Part shown: one piece after another, positions 35,165 through 43,130 of the stretch
Layout of the letters: every line of letters starts with the position of its first letter
Numbering within the stretch: position 1 is the stretch's first letter
Assembly (NCBI RefSeq): GCF_014851805.1
Contig: NZ_JACVAK010000004.1
Coordinates: 62,001 to 126,000, forward strand
Direction of reading: 5' to 3'
DNA from: Pseudoxanthomonas sp. PXM02
GTDB taxonomy: Bacteria > Pseudomonadota > Gammaproteobacteria > Xanthomonadales > Xanthomonadaceae
DNA: 64,000 nt
Program-made: the position numbers and the translations under genes
Notes under the pieces: generated by a model
What the model was told of the DNA's origin: nothing
Databases searched by the model: none
Seen by the model: only the letters and a program-made list of their open reading frames with translations

Positions 35165-37534
35165 TCAGAACGACCAGCTGAGGGTCACGCGGACGTTGCG
35201 GCCCGGCTGCGACCAGCGACCGATGCCGGCGGCGCTGGTGGAGCCCGAGAACACCGCATTGCCGGCGCCGGCGGTACGCACGCGGTTCCACAGGTAGTAC
35301 TCCTTGTCGAACACGTTGTAGACACCGGCAGTGAGATGCAGGTTCTTCGTGATGTCGTAGCTGCCGAACAGGTCCAGCAGCGTGTAGGCGCGCGCCTTGT
35401 AGGCGTACACCGGCACCACTTCCGCGCCGTAGCTGGAGTTGGTGATGCTGCGACCGTAGTCCGAAGGATCCTTGTCTTCCTGGTGGGTGACGTTGGCGGT
35501 GACGTTCCAGCGCCGCGAGGGTGCGACGTAGTTCAGGCCCAGCACGGCCTTGGCCGGGACGATGCTGCCCAGCGGCTCACCGTCGTTGTCTTCGCCTTCG
35601 TTGTACGAGTAAGCGAGACGCGCCATCCAGTCGTCGGCCAGCAGCCACATGCCCTCGGCTTCGATGCCCTTGACCTTCACTTCGCCGCGGTTGATCGGCA
35701 TGGTGTAGATGTAGCCGTTGGTGATGACCGTCTGGCCGCCCACGACGGTGCTGTACTGCACGGTCGGGTCGCCGACGAAGTCCGCAGTGTCGATGAAGTC
35801 GCTGTAGGTGTCGTGGAAGGCCGACACGCCCAGGCGCAGGCGGTCGCTGCTGTAGCGCCAGCCCAGTTCGAGGTTGAGGCTGCGCTCGGCATCGAGATCC
35901 GGATTGCTCTTGCCGTCCGGCACCGTGACCGTGGCACCGTCGGAGACGCGCGTGACCTGCGTGGTGGACGAGGTGCCGTACATGTCGTTGACGCTGGGCG
36001 CCCGGAAGCCGCGGCCCACCTGCGCCCACAGCGACTGCGTGTCGGTGATGCGGAAATCGGCGCCCAGGTTCCAGGTCGGCGAACGGAATTCGGACACGCC
36101 GACGCTGCCGCCGCCGTCCGTGTAGCCGGAATCGCCGTCCGAGCCGGGGCGCGCCTTCGGCGTGTACTTGTAGCTGTCGTAGCGCAGTCCGCCGGTGAGC
36201 GTCAGGCGATCTTCCAGCAGGCGGATCTTGTCGCGGGCGTAGACCGTCCAGGACGTCTCGCGGGTATTCGGCCACAGCGAGGGATCGGTATCGCGGCTGA
36301 CCAGCTGGCCCGCGTTGTTCCAGCGCGAGTCGACCGAGTTCCAGTCGATGTCCGCCTGCTGCCAGGCCGCACCGTAGACCAGTGCGTGGCGCACGCCGCC
36401 GGTTTCGAACGACTTGTCCAGGTCCACGGCGGCGCGGTCGCGCTCCTGCGTGTCCCAGCGGAACTCCTGTCGCGAACACAGCGCCGTCACCGAGCAGCGC
36501 GTGTTGCCTGACATGCCGCTGGCGACCAGCACGTTGGTCTGGCCCTGGATGTAGTTCTCCTGGCGGTCGACCGTCGCTTCCAGCGTGTCGAAAGCCGCCA
36601 CGCCGGCCTTCCACGTGTACTTCACGCCATAGCGGTCGCGATCGCTGCGGTCCACCGCGGAACGCTCGTAGTACGAACCCGTACCGTCGCTGCGGGTCCA
36701 GTTGTTCACATGGCCGGTGGTGCGCGCGCGCTCGTAGATCAGGCCGAACGTCTGCGTGTCGCTGATCAGGAAATTCGCCTTGGCCAGCAGGTTGTCGCTT
36801 TCGCGATCGATGGGATCCGGCGTGCGACGGCCCGGGCCCATGCGGTTGATCGTGGTGTCGTAGAACGATTCGGTTTCGTGGCCTTCGCGCTTGGTATAGA
36901 CCAGCAGCGATTCGAACCGGCCGGTGCGGTTGGCGAAGGTCAGCGTGCCGGCGCTCTCGTCGTTGCTGCCGGTGTACGCGTACTTGATCGCACCCGCGGT
37001 GTCGTTGCCGGTGGGCGCGAGGAAGTCGGATGGATCCTTGGTGGTGAACATCACCGCACCGCTCAGCGCGCCGCTGCCGGCGGTGATCGCGTCGGCGCCC
37101 TTGATGATCTCGACGCTCTTCACGGCTTCCATGTCGACGCTGCCACGACCCGAGCGGAAGAACTCATAGGGCTGGTAGGTGCCGGGGTCCATGCTCTGCG
37201 GGAAGCTCAGGCCGTCGAGCGTGATGGAGACGCGGTCGGCTTCCAGGCCACGGATGTTGAAGCCGTTGAAGCCTGCGCGGCCCAGGTCGACCATTTCGAC
37301 GCCCGGCACGTAGCGGATCGCATCTTCCATGCTCTGCGCACCCTGCTGCTGCAGATCCTTGCTGCTCAGGGTGGTGACGTTCTGGTTGGTGGACTGCTGG
37401 CGCTCACGCTGGGCCTTGACCTCGATGGTATCCAGCGTCTGCGCGCCATTCGGGTCGGCGGGCGTATCCGCGTGGGCGGGCAGCGACAGGCACGACGCGA
37501 TGGCCAGCGCCAGCAGGTGGGGGGACAACTTCAT
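35165..37534 (-). CDS. TonB-dependent outer-membrane receptor (hemoglobin/transferrin/lactoferrin-receptor type)
   Basis: 789 residues. Signal peptide MKLSPHLLALAIASCLSLPAHA. A plug domain at about 35-160 includes LDTIEVKAQ (TonB-box region) and GFNGFNIRGLEADRVSITLDG. The 22-strand barrel ends ...VRVTLSWSF with C-terminal Phe. The sequence has the FRAP...NPDL region (RGFRAPSVNDMYG, then NPDLDAERSLNLELGW) used to recognise heme receptors, but no His lies between the two boxes as it does in true heme importers. The ligand is therefore more likely a metal chelate. Last gene of a four-gene operon, 127 bases after the ApbE fusion. Confidence 0.92.
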   Translation of the reverse strand: MKLSPHLLALAIASCLSLPAHADTPADPNGAQTLDTIEVKAQRERQQSTNQNVTTLSSKDLQQQGAQSMEDAIRYVPGVEMVDLGRAGFNGFNIRGLEADRVSITLDGLSFPQSMDPGTYQPYEFFRSGRGSVDMEAVKSVEIIKGADAITAGSGALSGAVMFTTKDPSDFLAPTGNDTAGAIKYAYTGSNDESAGTLTFANRTGRFESLLVYTKREGHETESFYDTTINRMGPGRRTPDPIDRESDNLLAKANFLISDTQTFGLIYERARTTGHVNNWTRSDGTGSYYERSAVDRSDRDRYGVKYTWKAGVAAFDTLEATVDRQENYIQGQTNVLVASGMSGNTRCSVTALCSRQEFRWDTQERDRAAVDLDKSFETGGVRHALVYGAAWQQADIDWNSVDSRWNNAGQLVSRDTDPSLWPNTRETSWTVYARDKIRLLEDRLTLTGGLRYDSYKYTPKARPGSDGDSGYTDGGGSVGVSEFRSPTWNLGADFRITDTQSLWAQVGRGFRAPSVNDMYGTSSTTQVTRVSDGATVTVPDGKSNPDLDAERSLNLELGWRYSSDRLRLGVSAFHDTYSDFIDTADFVGDPTVQYSTVVGGQTVITNGYIYTMPINRGEVKVKGIEAEGMWLLADDWMARLAYSYNEGEDNDGEPLGSIVPAKAVLGLNYVAPSRRWNVTANVTHQEDKDPSDYGRSITNSSYGAEVVPVYAYKARAYTLLDLFGSYDITKNLHLTAGVYNVFDKEYYLWNRVRTAGAGNAVFSGSTSAAGIGRWSQPGRNVRVTLSWSF

Positions 37535-37661
37535 GGTGTGACTCCACAGTCAGGAAATAACATGCGCTTCGATGGGAGCGCTCCAATCCTGGCTGCGGCC
37601 GCGATGGCGGAAGTACGTCGCTGGGATGGCGCGGGATCGCGCCGTTGAGAAGGAAAAGCGG

Positions 37662-39122
37662 CTACGTCTTGTCGTAGCGCAGCAGCAGGCGGCCGATTTC
37701 GGTCGTACCCTGGTGCTGCAGGGGCGAGGCGCCGCCGCCCAGCGGGAAGGGCAGCGCGATGTCTTCGTGTCCGCCGTGCTCGCGTGCGGCTTCAACCCGC
37801 AATACGTAGCGTCCGGCCGGCATCGGTTCGCCACGGTCGTCGCGGCCATCCCACGCCAGGGTGTAGTGACCGGCTGCACGGGTCGGGCGCGCAATGCCGA
37901 GGGCGCCGGCCGGATCGTTGCGGCCGTAGTGACGCCACCAGCGCGGCAGTTCGCTCAACCAGCGCGAGCGGTCGCCCAGGACATGCAGCTGACGCACCGC
38001 GCGTCCGTCCTCGCGTTCGATCCACACCGCGAGATAGGGCTTGCGGTAGCGGTCTGCCTTGATCGCGGGGATTTCATAGTCGATGACGACGGTCGGGACG
38101 GCAGGCGAAGGCGCGGCCTCGTCCTTCACCAGAGCTGCCGGCCAGCGCGCCGATGCAAACGGAATCCCGGCGTCCGACACCACCAGGGCGGCGGCGCCGT
38201 CGATGCGATCCACCAGGGCAATGCCCTCGCGGATCGGCATCACGCTGAGGGCGGTCGCCAGTGCGTCGGCGGTGGCGGCGTCCGTGGCGATGACGGTGGC
38301 AGTCGGCGCGTAGCTCACGGGCCAGCCGTCCTGCGGATCGAGGATGTGGCTCAGGTGCCGCCGCCCGATGGCGTAGCCGCGACTGTGATGGCCACTCGCC
38401 GCGATGGCTTGCGAGGCCAGTCGCACGTGCGCGATGCCGGGCTGGTTGTCGATGGGCTGCTTCGGGTCGGCGACGTCGACGCGCCAAGCGTCACGGTTTT
38501 CCGGATGACCCCAGTAGACGGCGTCGCCGCCGATATCGATGCGGATGCCGGAGGCCTTCGGTGCAGCGCGCCGGGCGCTCGCGAGCGCGCGATCCAGAAT
38601 GTAGCCCTTGGCGATGCCGTCGACATCGAAGCGCAGGCCGGCAGCCGGATCCAGCGGGCCGTCCGTGGGGGCGGGCAAGGCCGACAGTGCGCGTGCCTGA
38701 CGACGCAGCGCCGCCCGTTCGGGCAACTGATCGCTCGCGTCCGCCTGGCGCCATTGCGCGATCAGGCCGCCGAGACGGCAGCTGAAAGCACCGTCCGTCT
38801 CGATCCGCCAGCGCTCGCATGCCGCCAGCACGCCTGCAACGGCGTCAGGCAGCCGCTCGGTGCGCAGGTGGCCGTCGTTGTAGTGCGACAACGCACTGTC
38901 ATCGCGCCAAGTGCTGAGCTGCTGTTCGAGCCGGGCGATTTCGTCCAGCGCGGCATCGACCGCGCGTGCGCCGCGTGCGCCACCGCCGTCGACCTGCATC
39001 TCGAACGACGTGCCCAGTACGCCCTCGCGCTGCACCTGCACCGGTGCGGCCATGAGGCCTGGGCTGACCAGAGCCAGCCACAGGCCCATCCCCTGGAGCC
39101 TCATCGACACTCGCATCCCCAT
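37662..39122 (-). CDS. FAD:protein FMN transferase (ApbE) fused to a DUF2271 domain
   Basis: 486 residues. A signal sequence (MRLQGMGLWLALVSPGLMA) is followed by an ApbE domain at about 25-320: LRFDVDGIAKGYILDRAL, GIRIDIGGDAVYWG, HILDPQDGWPV and ATADALATALSVM, the motifs that bind FAD and transfer FMN to a Thr of target proteins in the periplasm. Residues about 345-486 are a DUF2271 domain (VVIDYEIPAIKADRYRKPYLAVWIE, then YTLAWDGRDDRGEPMPAGRYVLRVEA). Usually these two are separate neighbours; here they are one polypeptide. No FMN-acceptor (FMN-bind or PepSY) gene is nearby. ATG 39122 chosen for the GGAAG upstream; six bases later is another ATG. Confidence 0.9.
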   Translation of the reverse strand: MGMRVSMRLQGMGLWLALVSPGLMAAPVQVQREGVLGTSFEMQVDGGGARGARAVDAALDEIARLEQQLSTWRDDSALSHYNDGHLRTERLPDAVAGVLAACERWRIETDGAFSCRLGGLIAQWRQADASDQLPERAALRRQARALSALPAPTDGPLDPAAGLRFDVDGIAKGYILDRALASARRAAPKASGIRIDIGGDAVYWGHPENRDAWRVDVADPKQPIDNQPGIAHVRLASQAIAASGHHSRGYAIGRRHLSHILDPQDGWPVSYAPTATVIATDAATADALATALSVMPIREGIALVDRIDGAAALVVSDAGIPFASARWPAALVKDEAAPSPAVPTVVIDYEIPAIKADRYRKPYLAVWIEREDGRAVRQLHVLGDRSRWLSELPRWWRHYGRNDPAGALGIARPTRAAGHYTLAWDGRDDRGEPMPAGRYVLRVEAAREHGGHEDIALPFPLGGGASPLQHQGTTEIGRLLLRYDKT

Positions 39123-39135
39123 GCGATCTTCCGCC

Positions 39136-40038
39136 TCAGTTCGCGGCAGGCCGCTCTGTACGCGGCGGGGGCGGCAGCTTGGCGTCCGCAGCATCGACCA
39201 CGCCGTCGTGGTTGCGGTCTGCCGCATCGAACGTGCGCTTGCCCGACACCTGGTACTCGGCGAACGTCATCTTGCCGTCCTTGTCGGTGTCCAGCGCGCC
39301 GAAGCGCACACGCGTCTGCTTGTCCGAGCCGCCGGTCTGCGTGGCGATGTGGCGATCGAGGCGGTCCTCGTACTCGGCCAGGTACTCGTCCCGGCCCAGG
39401 CGCCCGTCACCGTTGGTGTCGGTGCGCGTGAACTGCGTGGTGCGCGCCTGGTCGAACTCGCTGCGCTCCACCTTGCCGTCGCCGTTGCCGTCGTACAGCG
39501 CCAGAAAGCCTTCGGCTGTATGGCTGCTGGGCAGTGCCAGGCGGTTGGGGCGGCGGTCGAATCGTTCGGCAGCGGCCTCGGTCTTCGCGTCACCGTCCTT
39601 GGCGTCCTTGCTGCCCGCCAGGGCCTTCTGCCCCTCCGTCCAGACGCGTTCGCCGGACGCGTCGAACTCGGCACGCGAGACGTGGCCGTCCTTGTCGGGG
39701 TCCAGCGCCGCGAAGCGACGCCGGGTCTGCTCGACCTGTTCGCCCCGACCCTGTTCCATCTCCTCGCGCATGCGGTCCTCGAACTCCTGCACGTACTCCT
39801 CCACGTCGACGGTGCCGTCGCCATTGGCGTCGGTGGCGTCGAAACGGTCGCGGCGGAAGGCGTCGAACTCCTCCCACGTCAGGCGGCCATCGGCGTTCGC
39901 GTCATGCTGCGCGATGAAGGCGGTGATGTTGTTGCCATGGCCGCCGACGAGCGGACGCGGCGCGGGCCCTTGCTGGGCGAAGGCGGGGGCGGACAGCAGC
40001 GCGCATGTGCACGCGCTGGCGAGCAGGCCAGGTTTCAT
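39136..40038 (-). CDS. Secreted protein with seven EF-hand loops
   Basis: 300 residues, signal peptide MKPGLLASACTCALLSAPAFAQ. Seven 12-residue calcium-type loops: DANADGRLTWEE, DANGDGTVDVEE, DPDKDGHVSRAE, DGNGDGKVERSE, DTNGDGRLGRDE, DTDKDGKMTFAE and DRNHDGVVDAAD (Asp in place of the final Glu). Loop 3 has Pro at position 2, as in the lanthanide-binding protein lanmodulin, but the others do not. It is a periplasmic metal-binding protein; the metal is not established. Stop 13 bases before the ApbE gene, start 24 bases after DUF4198, so it is within the operon. Confidence 0.88.
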   Translation of the reverse strand: MKPGLLASACTCALLSAPAFAQQGPAPRPLVGGHGNNITAFIAQHDANADGRLTWEEFDAFRRDRFDATDANGDGTVDVEEYVQEFEDRMREEMEQGRGEQVEQTRRRFAALDPDKDGHVSRAEFDASGERVWTEGQKALAGSKDAKDGDAKTEAAAERFDRRPNRLALPSSHTAEGFLALYDGNGDGKVERSEFDQARTTQFTRTDTNGDGRLGRDEYLAEYEDRLDRHIATQTGGSDKQTRVRFGALDTDKDGKMTFAEYQVSGKRTFDAADRNHDGVVDAADAKLPPPPRTERPAAN

Positions 40039-40062
40039 GGAGGTCTCCGGTGAAGTGGGGGG

Positions 40063-40863
40063 TTACTGTTCCAGCACGCGGAACGTCAGCGTGTAGCTGT
40101 TGCTGTATTCGTCGACCGGCCCGCCGGCCGGGGCCTTGGTGCGATAGCGCGTCAGCGCGAGCCAGGTACCGGCGCGTTCCAGCTTGATGCTGGCCTTGCC
40201 CTGCGCGTCGGTCAGCACCGTCACCACCTGCGGCTTGCGGTCCGAGGTCCACACCGCTTCGGTGACTTCCACTTTCTGGTCGGCCAACGGCTTGCCGTCG
40301 TACTGCACGGTGAAATCGAACGTCTCGCCGACGAACAGATCGTTGGGGTGGGTGACCGGCACCAGTTCGATGCCCTTGCCGCGCGGCTGCAATGCGGCCT
40401 GCCCGGGTTCTCCGACGGTGACGTAGGTTTCAGCCAGCGTCAGCGACTGGAAGTTCGAGATCACCTTCGCACCCGCCGGGATCTTCGCCGCGGGATCGCG
40501 CGAGCTTTCCTGCTTGCCGTTGAGTTCCCAGGTGCGGAACAGCGCGCCCAGGCGCGGCCCGGTGCTGAAGCGGTAGGTACCGGTCGTGCCCTTCGGCAGC
40601 GTGTGCTCGGCCACCGCGCGGACTTTCAGCAATTGCACGCTGTCGAGCGCGGCTTCCTTGCCGTCGGGACCGATGACGGTGAAGCGGCTGTTGTCGAAGA
40701 CCGTTTCAGGAACGAAGAAGGTCTCGGCGAACGCGGCATCCAGCGCGACGGTGTCGCCCGCGCGTGGCGCGAACGTGCTGGGAGCAAGGTAGGGCGTGTG
40801 GGCCGAAGCCGATGCGGCGAAGACGCAGGCGAAAATGCCGGCGAAGAGGGGCGCCAGTCTCAT
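40063..40863 (-). CDS. DUF4198 (NikM-like) periplasmic protein
   Basis: 266 residues, signal peptide MRLAPLFAGIFACVFAASASA. The predicted mature N-terminus is His-Thr-Pro-Tyr, so a free alpha-amino group and His could form a metal site as in other histidine-brace proteins. Two immunoglobulin-like beta domains follow; the second ends in VEVTEAVWTSDRKPQVVTVLTDAQGKASIKL and VDEYSNSYTLTFRV, typical of DUF4198 proteins associated with Ni or Co transport and TonB systems. First gene of the four-gene operon. Upstream, 140 bases separate it from the efflux-pump gene end. Confidence 0.88.
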   Translation of the reverse strand: MRLAPLFAGIFACVFAASASAHTPYLAPSTFAPRAGDTVALDAAFAETFFVPETVFDNSRFTVIGPDGKEAALDSVQLLKVRAVAEHTLPKGTTGTYRFSTGPRLGALFRTWELNGKQESSRDPAAKIPAGAKVISNFQSLTLAETYVTVGEPGQAALQPRGKGIELVPVTHPNDLFVGETFDFTVQYDGKPLADQKVEVTEAVWTSDRKPQVVTVLTDAQGKASIKLERAGTWLALTRYRTKAPAGGPVDEYSNSYTLTFRVLEQ

Positions 40864-41003
40864 GTGCGGGTCCTGTCAGACGGTGAATCGCTGGCGGGAC
40901 CGGGAGAGACGGTCGAGTGCTGGCTGAACGCGTGAAGTATGACGATGAATGAGTCGTCACACAACTGAATCGCGTCCTCCGCATGCGGCGGAGGTCATCG
41001 GAA

Positions 41004-42560
41004 TCAGCCGTCCGCGTCGGCCGCCATCGTCACCGCATGACCCGCTCCCTCGCCGTCGCGCATCAGCCGCGCGGCCATCCACGCGGCCAGCAGCATCATC
41101 GCCATGCCGAACACCGCGATGGCGCGCATGGCACCGGTGAAGGCGGTGCGCGCGGTGTCGGCGACGACCGTGCCCGCCGTGCCGCCGAGCTCGCCGGCGA
41201 CCGTCACCGCGCCCCCCAGCGTCGACAGCGCACGCACGGCATCGGCCTCGCCCAGCGTCGCGGGCAGGGCGGGGTCCAGCCACAACCGGTAAGCCAGCAT
41301 GCCGGCGCTGCCGAGCACGGCGATGCCCAGCGCACCGCTGAGTTCGGCGCTGGTCTCGGCGAGCGCCGATGCCGCACCTGCGCGCTCCGGCGGCGCGGTG
41401 GTGATGATCAGTTCGTTGCCGACGGTGAACACCGGCGCCATGCCCAGGCTCATCGCCAGCATGCCGGCGATCAGGATCCACAGTCCGTACGGTGGCGCCA
41501 CCAGCGCGGTGATGCCGAAACCGAGCGCGGCGAACAGCAGCCCGCGCACCATCACCCGTCGCGCGCCCCAGTGCCGGGCCAGCCGCGGTGCCAGCAGCGA
41601 CCCGACGGTGAAGCACAGCGACCACGGAATCGTCGCGATCCCGGCCTGCAGCGGCGTCAGGCCCAGCACCAGTTGCAGGTACTGGGTCATGAAGATGTAC
41701 ACGCCCATCATCGACAGGCCCGCCAGCGCGTAGGCGACGATGGCGGCGGAAAACGCGGGCCGTTGGAACAGGGTCACGTCGAGGAAGGGATAGGGCAGGT
41801 GCTTCTGTCGCCGCACGAACAGTACGCCCAGCGCAATACCGACCAGCAGTACGGCGATGCCGCGCGGATCGATGCCGTACTCGGCGATGCGCTTCAGGCC
41901 GTACACGCCTGCGAGCACCGCGAACAGCGACTGCACCATGCTGAGTGGATCGAGTTTGCCGGCGTCGGGATCGCGGTATTCGGGGAGCAGCTTCGGACCC
42001 AGTACCAGCAGCAGCACCATCACCGGCACCGCCGCCAGGAAGGCTGCGCCCCACCACCACCATTGCAGCAGCAGGCCGCCGACCAGCGGCCCGATGGCAC
42101 CGCCCACCGAGAACGCCGCGATCCACACGCCGATCGCGAACTGCCGTTCGTGCTCGTCATGGAACATGTTGCGGATCAGCGACATCGTCGAGGGCGCCAG
42201 GGTGGCGCCGGCCACGCCCAGCAGCGCGCGCATCGCGATCAACATTTCCGCGCTGCGCGAGAACGCGGCCAGGACCGATGCCGCGGCGAACGCGGCCGCG
42301 CCGATCAGCAACAGCTTGCGCCGACCAATGCGGTCGCCCAGCGTGCCCATCGTGATCAGGAAGCCCGCGACCAGGAAGCCGTAGACATCGACGATCCACA
42401 GCAACTGGCTGGCGCTGGGGTCCAGCTCGGCGCTGATGGCCGGCAGCGCCAGGTTCAGCACGGTCAGGTCCATCGCGTAGACCATGCAGGGCAGGGCGAT
42501 GATCGCCAGCCCGATCCATTCGCGGCGGGTGGCTTTGGCAGGTACGGAAGAGATCGACAT
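41004..42560 (-). CDS. DHA2-family (14-helix) drug:H+ antiporter, SmvA-like
   Basis: 518-residue MFS exporter with 14 predicted helices. DHA2 motifs: MDLTVLNLALPAISAEL (motif D1, DxxxVNxALP), GTLGDRIGRRKLLLIG (motif A), RALLGVAGATLAPSTMSLI (motif C-like) and GAIGPLVGG. Similar proteins export quaternary ammonium compounds, dyes and methyl viologen (SmvA, QacA). No regulator gene is adjacent. Short gap to the hypothetical gene upstream. The C-terminus is Ala/Gly-rich. Confidence 0.9.
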   Translation of the reverse strand: MSISSVPAKATRREWIGLAIIALPCMVYAMDLTVLNLALPAISAELDPSASQLLWIVDVYGFLVAGFLITMGTLGDRIGRRKLLLIGAAAFAAASVLAAFSRSAEMLIAMRALLGVAGATLAPSTMSLIRNMFHDEHERQFAIGVWIAAFSVGGAIGPLVGGLLLQWWWWGAAFLAAVPVMVLLLVLGPKLLPEYRDPDAGKLDPLSMVQSLFAVLAGVYGLKRIAEYGIDPRGIAVLLVGIALGVLFVRRQKHLPYPFLDVTLFQRPAFSAAIVAYALAGLSMMGVYIFMTQYLQLVLGLTPLQAGIATIPWSLCFTVGSLLAPRLARHWGARRVMVRGLLFAALGFGITALVAPPYGLWILIAGMLAMSLGMAPVFTVGNELIITTAPPERAGAASALAETSAELSGALGIAVLGSAGMLAYRLWLDPALPATLGEADAVRALSTLGGAVTVAGELGGTAGTVVADTARTAFTGAMRAIAVFGMAMMLLAAWMAARLMRDGEGAGHAVTMAADADG

Positions 42561-42635
42561 GGGAGTCCGTCAGCAGCGTGTTATCCCGTACGACGAACGG
42601 GCGGAGCGGCTTTCGACCTGGAGTGGCGCTGCGGC

Positions 42636-43124
42636 TCAGCCGCCTTCCACGTCCACCCGGATATGCGGGAAGTGCGTGGCCAGGTCCTTGGCCCACTGGA
42701 TCGCATCGTAGGGGACGCCACGCTCGGACGGGAAGCGCAGCAGCGCGCCATCGTGGTCGTAGAGGAAAACGCGGTCGTCGCTCTCCTCCGGGCGTTGCAC
42801 GCGGATCCTCGCGATCCGGTCCAGCGTAATCGCGTGTTCGCCAGGAGCGATCTCGTCGTCCCACCACCACAGCGTGCGAGTATCCAGATCCAGTCGGCTG
42901 CCCCAGCGACGCACATGCACCAGCATCGCCAGCGCGGTGCCGGCAAACACGAAACCCATCACGAAGACCACCGGTACCAGCCAAGGGGCGCACTCGCGCC
43001 CACTGGGGTCGCAGTTGCTGGCAGGGTCCACGGTCAGGCCGGCGTATACGAACATGCCGCCGACCAGCAACAACATGTAGACGCGCAGGTCAGTGCGGGT
43101 GCTGCTGCGGAGGAGCTTGCGCAT
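42636..43124 (-). CDS. Hypothetical membrane protein with PH-like domain
   Basis: 162 residues. Two hydrophobic helices (about 14-32 and 46-70) flank a loop with Cys (SNCDPSGREC). The cytoplasmic C-terminal half (RLDLDTRTLWWWDDEIAPGEHAITLDRIARIRVQRPEESDD) resembles the pleckstrin-like fold of DUF-type membrane proteins. No specific family recognised. Start 6 bases after the upstream coniferyl aldehyde dehydrogenase stop, so probably in the same transcript. Confidence 0.7.
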   Translation of the reverse strand: MRKLLRSSTRTDLRVYMLLLVGGMFVYAGLTVDPASNCDPSGRECAPWLVPVVFVMGFVFAGTALAMLVHVRRWGSRLDLDTRTLWWWDDEIAPGEHAITLDRIARIRVQRPEESDDRVFLYDHDGALLRFPSERGVPYDAIQWAKDLATHFPHIRVDVEGG

Positions 43125-43130
43125 GCGTGG

